Shown: positions 1-41,790, counted from the first letter of the stretch. The stretch: 64,000 nt of DNA from Pseudorasbora parva (GCF_024679245.1 NC_090184.1:5708547-5772546), one strand, 5' to 3'. Translations and numbers: made by a program. The notes: a model not told the origin generated them from the letters alone.

Positions 1-2740
1 GTTACAGTGAATGGGCAGCACTGCTGTGTGTGTGTGAGTGCAGTGAATGAGCAGTGCTATGTTGCTGCCTGTGTTGTACAGTTCGTACGGTAACTGAGGA
101 AACATCAAGAGTCTGTCCAGCCCCGCTGCCTGCACCGAGCCTAGGCTGAAAGTCAACGATTCATCCGATGGCGTTTGAGAAGGAGAAGCGTAGAACAATT
201 TCTCGCGTAAGCGGCAGCGATTCTACGCTGATTCTTGATCCGACAATGAAGTTTTGTTCCAGCTTTCCACCCTCATCCGATGCATTTGATCTTCTGTCGC
301 TTCCCCATATCGGCCGAGCCGATGCAGCACTTCCCTGTGATGCGGTAAGACCAACCGCAGCCTGGACGTGCATGTGTCTCTGTTTAGCCTACTTACAGCT
401 TCATGAAGATATTGAGTCTCTGTTAATTATTAAAACGAAAGTGTCATTTCTCATGAAGACATCTGCAGTAGGCTATGCATAATAACAGCCTCTAGTAACA
501 CAGAGGCGGTGAATGAACAGACGGTTTCATTCAGAAAATGCAAGTTAATATCCAATCGGTGCTTCATGTCTTGTTTTAGAAATAAGGCAATAATGCAACG
601 GGGTAGACAATATCATCCTTCAGTATAGCCTATTCGAGTCCATTCCATTTTTCAGTCCATTTGGTAGTAGGCTATTTGTCATTTTCACTTACTAAGTGAA
701 ATTAAATCGGTAAAAATATACTAGTTTGTAAAAATAAATGTTATGAATTTATTTATATGCATAGATATTTTATTTAATAGGCCTAGTTGTTTTAAAAAGA
801 TTCCACATGTAGGCTATTGCCTAAATAACAGGCTAATACTGATAAAAATCGTTAATGCATGAGGGAGTTATTTGCTAACTATATCTTAAACCATTACAAT
901 GTTACTGTGGTAACGTCGCTACAAATGTCTCGAAAGGCATAGCGCAGATGTAGGCTATAGCCTATGGTCAAGTTCTGAATGAGATGGATAGTTTTGATCG
1001 GGCTATTGGACGGCGTTGAGGCTCTTTCATTGGTTTAGACTGTGTTTATAGCAGATGTCTATATCAGGAGTCACGTTACTCGGTATTGCGTTTGGCACTT
1101 TATATTTGTATTCAATATTATTGATCTGCTCTCGATGATGCATAGTTTTGAGATAGCCGTTAGCTGCTCATTTTATTAAAATATAACATTGCATTAAGTT
1201 AATTAAGGGCTCGTTCACAGTAGTAGAGGATTAGACTAAATTCCGTTTCCTTGGAAACCAAAGACTGCTGCTACCTCCATTTTCACGACACGAGGTAATG
1301 TGTTTCTTATATAACTTATTATTCGTATTCAGCTGAATACTTCTACATAAATGTAGGCTACATACGCTTCCGAGCGACACGATTTAGAGCTGAGAATGTA
1401 CATTATAGCCTACGGTTATTGCAGATGCAATGGTGTATGATTTATTCTCATACAGTATGAAGATGAACTCTATTTTTGATGCGCTTGTGATCTAATCAAT
1501 ATTTCAGCCACGTGATTATGTAGCCTAGCTATATCATTGAATCTTGATAACTTCATCAGATAACACTGAGTTATGGAATGATTATCTGTAATGTCATGAT
1601 ATACAGTACACAAATAGATATATATTGCTTATATGCCATAGCTTGGCCATGATGATCATTAACAGATTATGGGTAGGCCTATTATTGGATCTGATTATAG
1701 ATTACTGGAGTACTTTCATGTTTTAATCATTGGCTTGCTTGCCATTTTATTAAAAAAAATGTCCCTGTGCACTGAAATATATACTGACTGACCATACTGA
1801 TTATATAATATAATAATATAATATAATATACTATACATTTCTTTTCTATCTTTGATTTTAATCAAAATATTTTTATACAAAAAATCCCCCAGCACTGCAC
1901 ATTTTGATAACCAAAGAATTGTAGAGTTTTGGTTACCATTGACTTCCATTTTATGGACAAAAACACATCAGGTTTGACAGAAGAAAAGTCAACATCTCAC
2001 TCCAGCTGCACTTTCATCATTGGCATCTGTTCCTCTGTTGTCATGATTACCCAGCTGGTAACCCCATACACTTCTTCTTTTTTATATACCTCTAGTGACA
2101 TTATCTAGCCTTTTTGATGGTGATGTTGGTAACAGCTTTGATCCCATCACTCACTGCCACTTAATAATGACTTCTTTCATTATTTACTCCCCTTGTCGTT
2201 CCAAACATGCATGACTTTCTTTATTCTGTGGAAAACAAAAGCTAAAATTGAATGTGGTCTGGTGCTTTTAAAATTACAATTTCTTTTGATGTTACACAAC
2301 CATTGTCTGGCTAGTGGCTACAACCAGACCGAACAAATTTAAGATTGAATATTGGTCTTGGGAGTCTGCTCGGTGTTTTCTACGGCACCGATTGCGAGTT
2401 TACATCAGAATTGTGAGATATGAACGTGCAATTGCAAGTAGTAGTCAAAATCACGAGAGAACTTTCAATTCTGACTTTTTTTCTTCTTGAAATTGCTACT
2501 TTATATCATGCAAATCTGACTTCTTTTCTCAGAATTGTGAGATATAAACTCGCAGTTGTAAATCCGATATAATATGTCTAAATAATTCTGAGGGGAAAAA
2601 GATTTCCCGCAAGTTTTTAAAATGTTTTATTCTGTGGCGGAAACAAGATTTCATATTTGTGTTGCTGCTAGTGTTTAATGCATTAAATTGCATGGCAGTT
2701 TACCTCTACCAGGAGCTAACAAACAAACAGGTAGCTCACT
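1..2740. other. 5' flank, no gene recognised
   Basis: This is mostly AT-rich single-copy-looking sequence with no recognisable coding exon. The first 400 bases are richer in CpG and GC than what follows. Bases 2380-2590 contain a low-complexity stretch with repeated variants of TTGTGAGATATAAACTCGCA, a pattern I associate with fish interspersed repeats. It could be the 5' flank or the first (UTR) intron of rhobtb2, since that gene's first coding exon starts far downstream at 11002. Confidence 0.5.
100..344 (+). other. Possible 5' non-coding exon of rhobtb2
   Basis: A CpG-containing block ends in a good splice-donor match, GCG|GTAAGA, with the GT at 345-346. An ATG at 168 stays open across the donor (59 codons), but the peptide is not one I recognise. 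Spliced to the acceptor before the rhobtb2 start codon (exon from 10992), it would hit a stop overlapping the rhobtb2 ATG, so it would be an upstream ORF and not an N-terminal extension. Assigning this block to rhobtb2 is only inferred from position. Confidence 0.15.
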
Positions 2741-2747
2741 TTAAAGC

Positions 2748-3090
2748 AGGGGAGTCAACCTCAGCTCCTGGAGGGCCTTTATTCCCAACTCTGCTTCAAC
2801 ACACATAACTGCAGTTTTCAAATAAGCCTGAAGGACTTGATTAGCTGGATAGGTGAGGTGTGTTCAATAATGTTGAAGCTAAACTCTGCAGAGCTGAGGT
2901 CCTTTGACAGCTCTGCTTTAAAGGACTCTGGAGCCACATTAGAGGACATTGGCGTCAGTACAGAAGAGAATTATGAAGACGGTATAGGGCAGGGGTTCTC
3001 AACTCAGGCCCTTAAGATCCACTTTGCTGCAGAGTTTAGCTCAAACCCTAATCAAACTCAACTGTCTGTAGCTTTCTATTAATCCCGAAG
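2748..3090. repeat. Two degenerate hAT-type MITE fragments
   Basis: Bases 2748-2930 carry both arms of a short foldback (CTCCTGGAGGGCC and AAACTCTGCAGAGCTGAGG). Bases 2988-3090 carry one arm of the same family (GCAGGGGTTCTCAACTCAGG, then GCAGAGTTTAGCTC). They match in kind the intact copies at 54543-54735 and 63488-63681 but have lost clean ends and target duplications. Confidence 0.55.
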
Positions 3091-3099
3091 ACCTTGGCT

Positions 3100-5230
3100 G
3101 TATCCCAAAGTGTAAAATTGCTGTCTTCGGAGGGTGCATTCCAAGGTAGAAAGACCTCAAGGTATGTCCGTATTCAGCATTAACTTCACTTCCTGTCTAC
3201 TAAGATACCTTTATCTGATCTATTTTTGAAGAGAGCATGAATTTGATATCCAACAACCCTGTGTGTTTTGTGACAGTGAATGTAAAATATAAAGATGACA
3301 CAATCATGATGCCATTTCATTACTAGATATTCACTTCCAAAGTTCACATAAAATCATTATGCCATCTTAGAAGTTTGTCCAAAATCTATTTCGTGCACAA
3401 ACACTGCCTGAAAAATCATTGCTATTGATAAGTGAGGCAAGATTAGCGAGATCGTGTGTGTATTTATGCTGCCTTCACGTGCTATCGGAAATGTCCTGCT
3501 TCCCACTTCAGAAGTCGTGATTATGAGCTTGTATTCAAGTGCTTTGTTGTTGGAATTAGTGATGCAAAGTCCGATTTATTTCCCCAAACCGGTTCTTATC
3601 GAACAGTTCGGCTCAATGACCCGGTTCAAAAAGCCGATTCATAGGTTCCTGACCTCATCATGCAATGATGTCACTATGCATTTCTTTTATGCTTTTTAAT
3701 ACATTTCTCTGTGTCATGTTATATCAAGGGAACATTCAAATAAAGCAATAATCTGTATAAATGCATATTGAAACAATCAAGTAGTTAGCGGCTTGTGAGT
3801 TCATCAGATCTCTCAGCAAATAATGTAGTGCATATTTTCATATACGAGTAATCATTTGAATTAATTAATATTTAATTAATACAGTATCATATCAGTATTT
3901 TGTGCAATCTAAGTAAAGGCAAATAGTAAAGTGACTGCAGGATTCTTTATGTGTACGTTTTAAAGGTTCACAGTATAGCATTTTTTTTTATTTCTAAACT
4001 AGAACTATTTATTTAGCAACAGAAAGTGCATAGTTCATCCATGACTGAATGACTGTTTGTTTTATATTTAATACTGTAAAGCTGTTTTCTTTAACGCAGT
4101 CTATTGTATAACGTGCCATCTCAAGTAGGCTACTGAACTGCAGAGCTGGTGCATAATATCCACATCGCTATGATCAGATGCTTTCATTCTGCTGCCACAC
4201 TGCTGTCGGTTTTGGAGTGTGTTTATTTTGTTACTGAGAGGAAAATGTGCAATATTCTATCGAAACGCTTCTCAGCAGCGCGAGAACGTCAGGATGTTAA
4301 GCGAGCTCTCTGATTCAATGTTTCCCGAGTACTGGATTTTAACGTGGCCTATTTTGCAAACAAAATGACTTGTCGATTTCCTTAGTGGCTTCTTTGTAGC
4401 TGAAGCCAAAATGAGTCCACACTTCAGCTCTGTTGCTAATGCTAATGCACACACACACATTCACCTTGCGCTTCTCTGGTTCTGCACGTCAGTTAAGTTC
4501 TGAGATAATACTGCCATCTGGCCATCTCTGGTTTAATTCGAACACAAAGCCAGGAATCTTGGATGTAAATAAATAAATAAATAAATATCGATACAGTGTT
4601 TTTGAGAATCGATACAGTATCGCCAAACAAAATATTGCAATACTCGCGTGTATCAACATTTTCTTACACCCCTACCTGTCACAGCAGTAATTCTCCCCTC
4701 CACCATGTTTAAAGTTTATGGCATGCCCATCTCTGAATTTCCCAGTGGTAAACACAACATCAGAGGGCGTTCATGTGCAATCTTTTACGTAGGAAACTTG
4801 TATTTACGATAATTTGATAGCACATGAAGGCAGCATTAGATATGGGAAGGGGGCGGATCTACCGGTTGGGTGGGGTTCAACTGCCATCCTAAGAAAAAGC
4901 ATTTCCACCCCAGATTCTAAAATATAATGTGTTTTCTGTACCTAATTTTAGTAGCTCTGCTTTAATGCATTGACAAAGAAGTTGTACCTAGAAAACGTCT
5001 GCTTCACTACTCGCACTATGTTGCCAACTTCAATAAAAGATATGATTCTTATGAAGCAGTTTATTTTTGGTGAGTCAAAAACACACAGCAAAACCAGTGT
5101 AACCCAATTCACCAACAAATGGACTGTTTTTCCATAGTATTATTTTCCACAACACTTCTCATTGTTTAATTTAACCTGCATTTTGTAACATTTGTATGCT
5201 ATTTTCATGATTTTCATATACACTGCCTGG
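3100..5230. other. Non-coding span with degenerate repeat fragments
   Basis: No coding exon is visible. Bases 3110-3250 resemble part of the foldback at 13390-14240 (shared TTCACTTCCTGTCTACTAAGATA-like text). Bases 3560-3640 and 4590-4670 hold fragments that look like decayed hAT-type ends (AAACCGGTTC motif; GATACAGTATCGCC). A short AAAT tandem run lies at 4568-4587. Confidence 0.4.
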
Positions 5231-5233
5231 CAA

Positions 5234-5235
5234 CC

Positions 5236-5266
<31 letters not shown>

Positions 5267-5275
5267 AAAAAAAAA
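5234..5275. repeat. Poly-C / poly-A homopolymer junction
   Basis: About 23 C residues are followed directly by about 19 A residues. Homopolymers of this length are prone to sequencing and assembly error, so the exact length should not be trusted. It abuts a Tc1 transposase fragment on its right. Confidence 0.9.
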
Positions 5276-5276
5276 C

Positions 5277-5420
5277 AGAGTCCAGAGTCCAGTGTGCAGA
5301 GTCCAGCACTCTGTAAAGTCCCCTCCAGCACATCCCAAAGACTTTCAATGATTTTAAGGTCTGGACTCATGCGTCTTCCAACATGGTTGTTTAAGAATTG
5401 AAAAGCTACACACTCAATCA
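5277..5420 (-). mobile_element. Tc1 transposase C-terminal fragment
   Basis: On the minus strand the translation contains SPDLKIIESLWDVLEG, which matches the region around the last catalytic glutamate of Tc1/mariner DDE transposases (usual form SPDLNPIENLWD). Only about 40 residues remain, with no terminal repeats, so this is a dead fragment. Confidence 0.7.
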
Positions 5421-6285
5421 ATTAGAGCTAGAAGAACTGCTGCCAAAAATATAATATGCTCAAAACATAACCATAACTTTACAACTTTGTTTTTGGCCGG
5501 GCGGTGTATTTGGCATCCGACAAAATAAAATTAAACAACAAGATCCGATTGACATTAGATTTGCATTTTTCCAAAAACAAAACTTTGTTGGCTTGACAAA
5601 GTCATTTTTTCAAGTAGTTTGAAGGCCTTTTAAACCTATTTTCTTTCTATCAGTTTCCATCCCGTTGAATGGAAATAAAAGTATTTATTTAGATAATTTG
5701 TTTAACTATGGTGTACTGACAGTATCTTTTTTATTAAATTAGAATACATAGAAATCTGTAAAATAATTATAGATCATTAAATGTTTAACTTTTATAGACC
5801 TCAATAAAAAATATTTTCTAGTTGCCAGACAAGATGAAATATATTGCTGTCCATTTAAATGAATGAAGATAAAATTGTATTTGTGTTTTTCAAGATATCA
5901 ATTGTATATTTTCAAGATTATATAATTTCTATAAACATATTTATATACTATTGTGGTAGCATTAGGTATTTTTCTTGTTTTTAGTTTTTTTAAATGTGTG
6001 TGTTTTCATTTCAAATAAAATTAAACTTATATTGACCTCACACTGGCTATTCTACTTGTTGCTCTTTACATATAGTTCTACTTTGTGATTTCCTATCATG
6101 TTTGAGCACTGGTTATCCAGATTTGGTGATCCTGAAAAGTTCCTATCCAGATCAGATTGATCCAATCCGATGTTGCTTTAAAAAACTGGCTCCAAAAGTA
6201 AACTGGATTATGTGATCACGGATCGCACAAAAAGGATGACTAAATCTGGATCAATTTTATCCGGATTAAACCTTTTGAAAAACTG
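5421..6285. other. AT-rich span, nothing recognised
   Basis: Strongly AT-rich, with no open frame of note, no clear terminal repeats and no recognised repeat family. Confidence 0.5.
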
Positions 6286-6289
6286 GGCC

Positions 6290-6885
6290 CTGGTGCCATG
6301 TGTTCCCCAGGTAAGTAACACATACACCCGGCCATCCATGTGATGTAAAAGAAAATGTAATTCATCAGACCAGGCCACCTTTTCATTGCTCCGTGGTCCA
6401 GTTCTGATGCTCACATGCCCACTATTGGCTCCTTTGGGCAGTGGACAGGGGTCAGCATGGGCACCCTGACTGGTCTGCAGCTATGCAGCCCCATACGCAA
6501 CAAACTGCGATGCACTGTGTATTCTGACACCTTTCTATCATAACCAGCATTAACTTCTTGAGCAATTTGAGCTACAGCAGCTCGTCCGATCGAACAGGCC
6601 CACCTTCGCTCTCCACGCGCATCAATGAGCCTTGGCTGCCCATTACCCTGTGGCTGGTTCACCACTGTTCCATGGAGCACTTTTGATAGATACTGACCGC
6701 GGGAGATGGGGAACACCCCTCAAAGAGCTATAGCTTTGGAGATGATCTGATCCAGTCGTCATAATTTGGCGCTTGTCAAACTCGCTCAAATCCTTACACT
6801 TGCCCATTTTTCCTGCTTCTAGTACATCAGCTTTGAGGACAAAATGTTCACTTGCTGCCAAATATATCCCACCCACTAACACCAT
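6290..6885 (-). pseudogene. Degenerate Tc1-type transposase, minus strand
   Basis: Three overlapping reading frames on the minus strand read together as a Tc1 transposase. The N-terminal helix-turn-helix starts with MGKCKDLSEFDKRQIM. A GQPRLIDARGERR segment follows, then DRKVSEYTVHRSLLRMG, and a DDE-domain start around WSDELHFLLHHMDGRVYV. Frameshifts separate the parts, and the catalytic domain is cut off after the first aspartate region. The same subfamily recurs at 50850-51382 on the + strand. It has no likely function. Confidence 0.8.
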
Positions 6886-7369
6886 TCCTGACAGATCCTA
6901 TATAGAAGGCACAACATTGTGTCTGCAAGTCCAGCATTTGAGACTTGTTTACAAACGATTGAGCGGTAAAATGAAGCAAACAAACACAAACGTTCTTCCC
7001 CACGTGAGCTGGAACTTCATTAAAATAAATGAAGCATCACACATTCCTATTATTAGCTTATGCAGCGACTGTGTTCTTCCACAATATATTGCTATCTTCT
7101 TCGATGTGTTTATTGCTACTGGGTAGTGATCCGACCAGCTCCATGAGTCGGTGGGCGGGCTACTGAATTAGACGTGCTGTAGAGGAGGTGTTTTGTCGCA
7201 TGATGACGTAAGGATAAAGCACACAATCGTTTTCTGGGCCTGGTGTCTATAAAAGCTTTTCTTTGACTAAAAAGGAAGTTTTCAGCTCTGAAATTTACAG
7301 GATATGCTTATATTACCATTACCTTTTATATATCAAAAGGGAAAGTTGATTTCTCAATTCATCCTCCCT
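6886..7369. other. Non-coding span left of the minisatellite
   Basis: An open frame on the + strand reads into this span from the Tc1 remnant but has no recognisable domain. No repeat ends were identified. Confidence 0.4.
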
Positions 7370-8095
7370 TTAAACTTACCCATACCAGCACACCTGTCCA
7401 TAACTTTACCCTTAAACTGACCCACACCACCACACCTGTCCCTAACTTTACCCTTAAACTGACCCACACCTCCACACCTGTCCCTAACTTTACCCTTAAA
7501 CTGACCCACACCACCACACCTGTCCCTAACTTTACCCTTAAACTGACCCACACCACCACACCTGTCCCTAACTTTACCCTTAAACTGACCCACACCACCA
7601 CATCTGTCCCTAACTTTACCCTTAAACTGACCCACACCACCACACCTGTCCCTAACTTTACCCTTAAACTGACCCACACCACCACACCTGTCCCTAACTT
7701 TACCCTTAAACTGACCCACACCACCTTACCTGTCCCTTAACCTTAAACTTACCCACACCACAACACCTGTCCCTAACTTTACCCTTAAACTGACCCACAC
7801 CACCACACCTGTCCCTAACTTTACCCTTAAACTGACCCATACCACCACACCTGTCCCTAACTTTGACCTTAAACTTACCCATACCACCTTACCTGTCCCT
7901 AACTTTGACCTTAAACTTACCCATACCACCACACCTGTCCCTAACCTTAACCTTAAACTTACCCATACAAACACACCTGTCCCTAACTTTAACCTTAAAC
8001 TTACCCATACCACCACACCTGTCCCTAACTTTGACCTTAAACTTACCCATACCACCACACCTGTCCCTATAACTTTACTCTTAAACTTACCCATA
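7370..8095. repeat. 42-bp minisatellite, about 17 units
   Basis: A tandem array with a 42-bp unit built on CCTGTCCCTAACTTTACCC TTAAACTGACCCACACCACCACA. Units in the left half (to about 7730) mostly carry ACTGACCCACACC; units in the right half mostly carry ACTTACCCATACC. There are occasional point changes and one short unit near 7725-7740. Because 42 is divisible by three, long open frames appear in several frames with 14-residue periodicity; these are artefacts of the array and not genes. The two unit types suggest two amplification events. Confidence 0.93.
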
Positions 8096-8868
8096 GACTG
8101 TAAAAAATATGGACATAATGTCTGTGATGTCACCCATAGGATTCCAAAGAGAAGTTTTGAAGCGTAGAGTAGAGACAAGATGGCCGTTGCCATCTTAGCA
8201 TCGTGTCATCCCACGTCACACCCGGGTAACAGGCTAAGTGGCTAAACACATCTTGTTGTCATGTAAGGGACCTGTTCATGTTGGACAGACATTTTAATTG
8301 CATTTTGTGTCTTTTAAGAGGCACAAAGACACCCTTTACGTAATTCCCGTTTTAGCTGAGTGGGGGCTCTGGGCATTAACTGTAATACCTCCGTGTTGCA
8401 AGGACCAATCCGGTTCATTTATTTTTCTATAGACTGTACTCACAAAGATATAATGATCAAGATAAACTTAAAAATTTGCCAGGGTTGTCCTTTAAGAAAT
8501 GTAATTTCGCCAATAAGTTTTTTAAAGCAACCTACTTCAGTGTAGCTAATATGTGACGATAACATTGAGCTTAACACAGAGGATTTGAAGTGACGATCGG
8601 GTACTGGTGGATGGTTTGTTTTTAACAGCAGATTCGGTGAAGTTGGAGCTGATCCGCACATCTCTTGTTCTTACCCTGTCCAGTATTTAAGCCACAAAGC
8701 CTTCAGAAGACAGTAAAGGCTTATGTCATGCCTGAGCTGAAGTAAGAAAGTTAAGTTGCACAACATAAATACAATGTTTAGGCATTATTGTTATTTATAT
8801 TACTATTATTTTGGTTTATTGGTTGTAGGTTTAGTAAAACTATGTTTACCTTTTTAAAGTAATTTGAA
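8096..8868. repeat. Non-coding span with an interspersed-repeat fragment
   Basis: Bases 8096-8230 (start TAGACTGTAAAAAATATGGA, with GATGTCACCCATAGG and AAGATGGCCG) resemble a common fish interspersed repeat. A related TATAGACTGTA motif recurs at 8432. The rest holds no recognised gene. Confidence 0.4.
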
Positions 8869-9586
8869 GACGAGACTGGATGCCCGCCTGTGGCATGACA
8901 CTAAAAGGTCGAGCACCCGAGACCCCGGAGTAGCGTTTATTCACAACATCACAACAAAGCATCACAAACGTCTTGCAGGGAAGCCCCTGCTAAAAGTGCC
9001 TGAGAGGCGGCCATACTCCTAGTGGAGTGGGAAAGAACAGCCAAGGGGGGAGGTTGTCCGGCAACCACATAAGCAAGTTAGATAGCCTCGACCACCCACT
9101 TGCTCATTCTCTGTTTCAAGACTGGACCCCCTCTCGAGGGTGGTCCATAGCACACAAACAATTGTTCAGTTTTCCTTCACAGGGAAGCTCTGTGGACATA
9201 AGAGTCTAGTGTGTGAACAGGACAAAGCAGCTTTAGTTTTTTCTGGTCTGACGACATTTAATGGAGGTGGACAGAAGGCCTGGAGTACAATAGGTCTCAC
9301 AGGTTTAGTGAGGACCTAGGGAATATACCTGGGTCTCAGAGAGAGAAATGCCTTAGCCATGCCTGGGGCAAATTCTAAGCATGAGGGTGCAACGGAGAGA
9401 GCTTGTAAAGCTCCGATTCTTTTTAGAGAAGATATGGCATAAAGAAATATCGTCTTTAGAGTGAGAAATTTCGAAGAAACTTCCTTGAGCGGCTCGAAGG
9501 GAAAGGCCCCGAAGGAAACAGGTTACTAGTAGGTGTCACCTTAGAGTAACCCCACTCAAAGCATGGTAAGCTGCTATGGCACACCT

Positions 9587-9940
9587 TTAGTGAGGAGGGG
9601 TTAACCCAGCAGAGAATCTGTCCTGCATGAACTCCAGCACCGCGCTCACAGGGCAGTTAATTGGATCCCACAGGCGATCCCTACACCATAAGGTAAAGAG
9701 TCTCCACTTTAGAGAGTAAAGTTTCCTCGTGGAGGGAGCTCTAGAGTGTAGAATGGTTTCATCAACCTCAGTTGAGAGACCAGAACTCATGAGCTGGGCC
9801 CCCTCAGAGGTCAAGCCTACAGTTTCCACAACTCCGGGCGAGGGTGTACGAAGACACCGCCCGCATGAGAGAGAAGGTCCTTCCTGATCGGAATCTCCAG
9901 TGGAGAGCCATCGAGGAGAGACACAAGATCTGAGAACCAT
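9587..9940 (-). pseudogene. DIRS tyrosine-recombinase N-terminal fragment
   Basis: A 117-residue open frame matching the core-binding part of the DIRS recombinase (SRAPSTRKLYSLKW followed by VLEFMQDRFSAGL). It stops before the catalytic R, H-x-x-R and Y residues. Confidence 0.75.
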
Positions 9941-10060
9941 ACGCGGCCCAGCCAGAATGGGGCTACTAACAGAAGACAGGCCCCGTCCCTGTATACTCTC
10001 TAGAACTCCCGGAAGCAGAGCAATTGGGGGGAAGGTGTACAGAGGCAGCCTCGGTCACTC

Positions 10061-10537
10061 CTATACCATAGCGTTCAGTCCAAGAGGAGCTGGATTCACT
10101 AGGGAGAACCACAGACGACAATGTGTGTTTTCTTGAGTAGCAAACAGGTCCACTTGCGCCCCACCAATCTTCTCCCGGAGGAGCTCCACCACCTTGGTGT
10201 GGAGTCTCGATTCCCCGGGTCTCTGCCCCTGCCTCGGCAGAATGTCTGCTTCCACATTCTGGCTCCCTGGGATGTACATTGCCCTTACTGACAGCAATTT
10301 ATCTTGAGCCCAGAGGAGGATAAGACGCGCCAACTTGTATAAGTGACGGGACCTTAAACCCCCTGATGGTTTATGTTGGAGAACACCCATGTGCTGTCTG
10401 TGCGTACCAGCACATGATGGCCCCTGAGATGTGGCAGGAAGTGCTTCAGAGCCTAAAAAACTGCCAACATTTCCAGGCAATTTATGTGCCACTGGAATGC
10501 TGGTGTTCCTGCCACAGACCCTGGGCTGAGTGACCAT
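10061..10537 (-). pseudogene. DIRS RNase H-region fragment
   Basis: A 158-residue open frame within the truncated DIRS element. It aligns by eye with residues of about 460-600 of the RT-RNase H frame of the intact element (RSRPLCRLALQILLWSQ, RAMYVPGDQN, EVDLFAS). The catalytic RT motif is absent, so this is a relic. Confidence 0.75.
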
Positions 10538-10950
10538 TCACAAACACAAACACAGAATGACAGGCGAATGACACAGAGCGCTTGTTGATGGCAACAGAAG
10601 GAAACAGCGTTTGTTTGCCGGCTTGCTTTATAGTTTCCGGGTCTATGACGTCACCAGCCTATGACGTTCCGTCTCTTTTTTAGACCACTTCTATTATTGA
10701 TTGCTATCAGGATGTTAAGATTTTCAACCAGTGTAACAAATAATTGTATTAAACAAATTGCACACCCTACCTTTAAATGGAGAGAAGGAGAAATCAAAGT
10801 GAATATGAACAGCTGCGTAGAACTAATTAATGACCAATGAAACTAATTAGAGAACACAGGAAAACAACAGGGAAATAAAATAAAAAGAGAACATACATGC
10901 TACATTTAGCAACCTTTGAAATAAATATTTTAAAAGTTTGTATTTTTTAA

Positions 10951-40689
<29,739 letters not shown>

Positions 40690-41460
40690 TTGGCCCTCAG
40701 GGTGCACAATCCACCTAACAGCCCTAAATGTGGGATATAAACACACAACAAGGAATGATAGCCTTTTTCAACTCTACAAGATTACCTGTTTTCTGTTGAG
40801 CGAAATGCCCAAGCCCTGCTTTTAGCTGCTGAAGAACAAGCAAAAATGAAATAGGATGGAGAACGTAAGTCAAAGCAACACAAGCCTTTGACTAAAAGCA
40901 CTTTGAGTTTCTCTACTTTACTGGTTGGATTTTCATCAAATCAGCTTTGATCTCCTGTTGTGGCATCATATCCTGCGTTGGTAGAATGCTGCTCAATTTC
41001 CCGTGTAAAGAAAATCTACACTCTGCATCGGTTTCCCAAATATAACCATCAAAATCTACATATCTTCATCTGTATAGAAAAATGGAAGGACTGCACATAT
41101 TCATAACTTAAAATGTTAATAAGTGCTTTCCAGCTCTAAATTAGAAAAACACAGGAACATTTTAGAGCAACCAGCAAACATGCCAAACATGAATTTCTCA
41201 GTGTTTTGGCAGTCTACATGCAAACCACTTCAACAGACCGACGTTCTCAATATTCAAATGGTGTTCACCGTTCAACATCTAAAGGTATTATCAATGTGAC
41301 ATTTAAAGGTTGATGGATGTGGAGGGCTACGTAGGGATTTAACTCCACACACATTATCTATGGCATAATGTCAATTACCACGGAAAAGAAAACACATTTA
41401 CCATGGACGTGCACAGGGCCGAGCAATAAACAATAAAATGCACACTGTATGAAGAATGTA
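40690..41460 (+). other. rhobtb2: rhobtb2 3' UTR (predicted)
   Basis: Follows the TGA at 40687 and runs to the first clustered polyadenylation signals at 41425 and 41432. No long open frame and no interspersed repeat lie inside, which fits a retained UTR. The 3' end is predicted, not shown. Confidence 0.6.
41425..41437 (+). promoter_or_regulatory. Tandem AATAAA polyadenylation signals
   Basis: AATAAA at 41425-41430 and again at 41432-41437. They lie about 740 bp after the rhobtb2 stop and just before a MITE at 41473, so they are the best candidates for its poly(A) site. Confidence 0.55.
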
Positions 41461-41472
41461 TAGCCACAGGAC

Positions 41473-41790
41473 TTAAAGGGATAGTTCACCCAAAAAGGAA
41501 AATTCTGTCATTATATACTTACCCTCATGTTGTTTCTTTATTCTGCTCAACACACAAAAAATATATATATTATGAAGAATATGGGTAACCAAACAGCTGA
41601 TGGACGCCATTGACTTCCATAGTATGGAGATAAAGAAAATACTATGTGAGTCAATGGGGTTTGATTACCCATATTCTTCAAAATATATTTTCGTGTAAGC
41701 AGAAGAAAGAAATTCATACAGGTTTGGAACAACACAAGGGTGAGTAACTGGTGATGGAATTTTAATTTTTAGGGTGATCTATCCCTTTAA
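41473..41790. mobile_element. TTAA-flanked MITE (318 bp)
   Basis: Left TTAAAGGGATAGTTCACCC, right AGGGTGATCTATCCCTTTAA, with TTAA at both tips. The interior arms GAATATGGGTAACCAAAC and GTTTGATTACCCATATTC also pair, so the whole element can fold back. Confidence 0.87.

Larger units (their letters stand above)
8870..10680 (-). mobile_element. Truncated DIRS retrotransposon, minus strand
   Basis: The minus-strand frame at 10061-10537 encodes the RNase H end of a DIRS polyprotein (motifs LPGNVGSF, LRSRHLYKLARLILLWAQ, RAMYIPGSQN, VDLFATQENTHC). The frame at 9587-9940 encodes the start of the tyrosine recombinase (SRAPSTRKLYSLKW, VLEFMQDRFSAGLTP). Order and strand match the full element at 30429-35787, with clear divergence. 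Gag, the RT core and the recombinase catalytic half are deleted or broken. Bases 10600-10670 resemble the terminal region (GCTTTATAGTTTCCGGG, then GACGTCACC). It ends about 300 bp before the first rhobtb2 coding exon. The left limit is approximate. Confidence 0.8.

Noticed and set aside
168..482. 104-residue open frame as an independent gene
   Set aside because: No recognisable domain, a splice donor lies inside it at 345, and it has no supporting exon; kept only as a weak 5'-exon candidate.
5192..5421. Open frames running through the poly-C/poly-A junction
   Set aside because: Poly-Pro/poly-Lys or poly-Gly/poly-Phe from homopolymers; only the Tc1 motif at its edge is real.
7370..8095. CRISPR-like array
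   Set aside because: Units are contiguous with no unique spacers, in a eukaryotic genome; it is a minisatellite.
7354..8193. Several open frames of 69-155 residues with 14-residue repeats (VWVSLRVKLGTGVV type)
   Set aside because: They come from the 42-bp tandem array, are open in several frames at once, and have no start, splice or domain signal.
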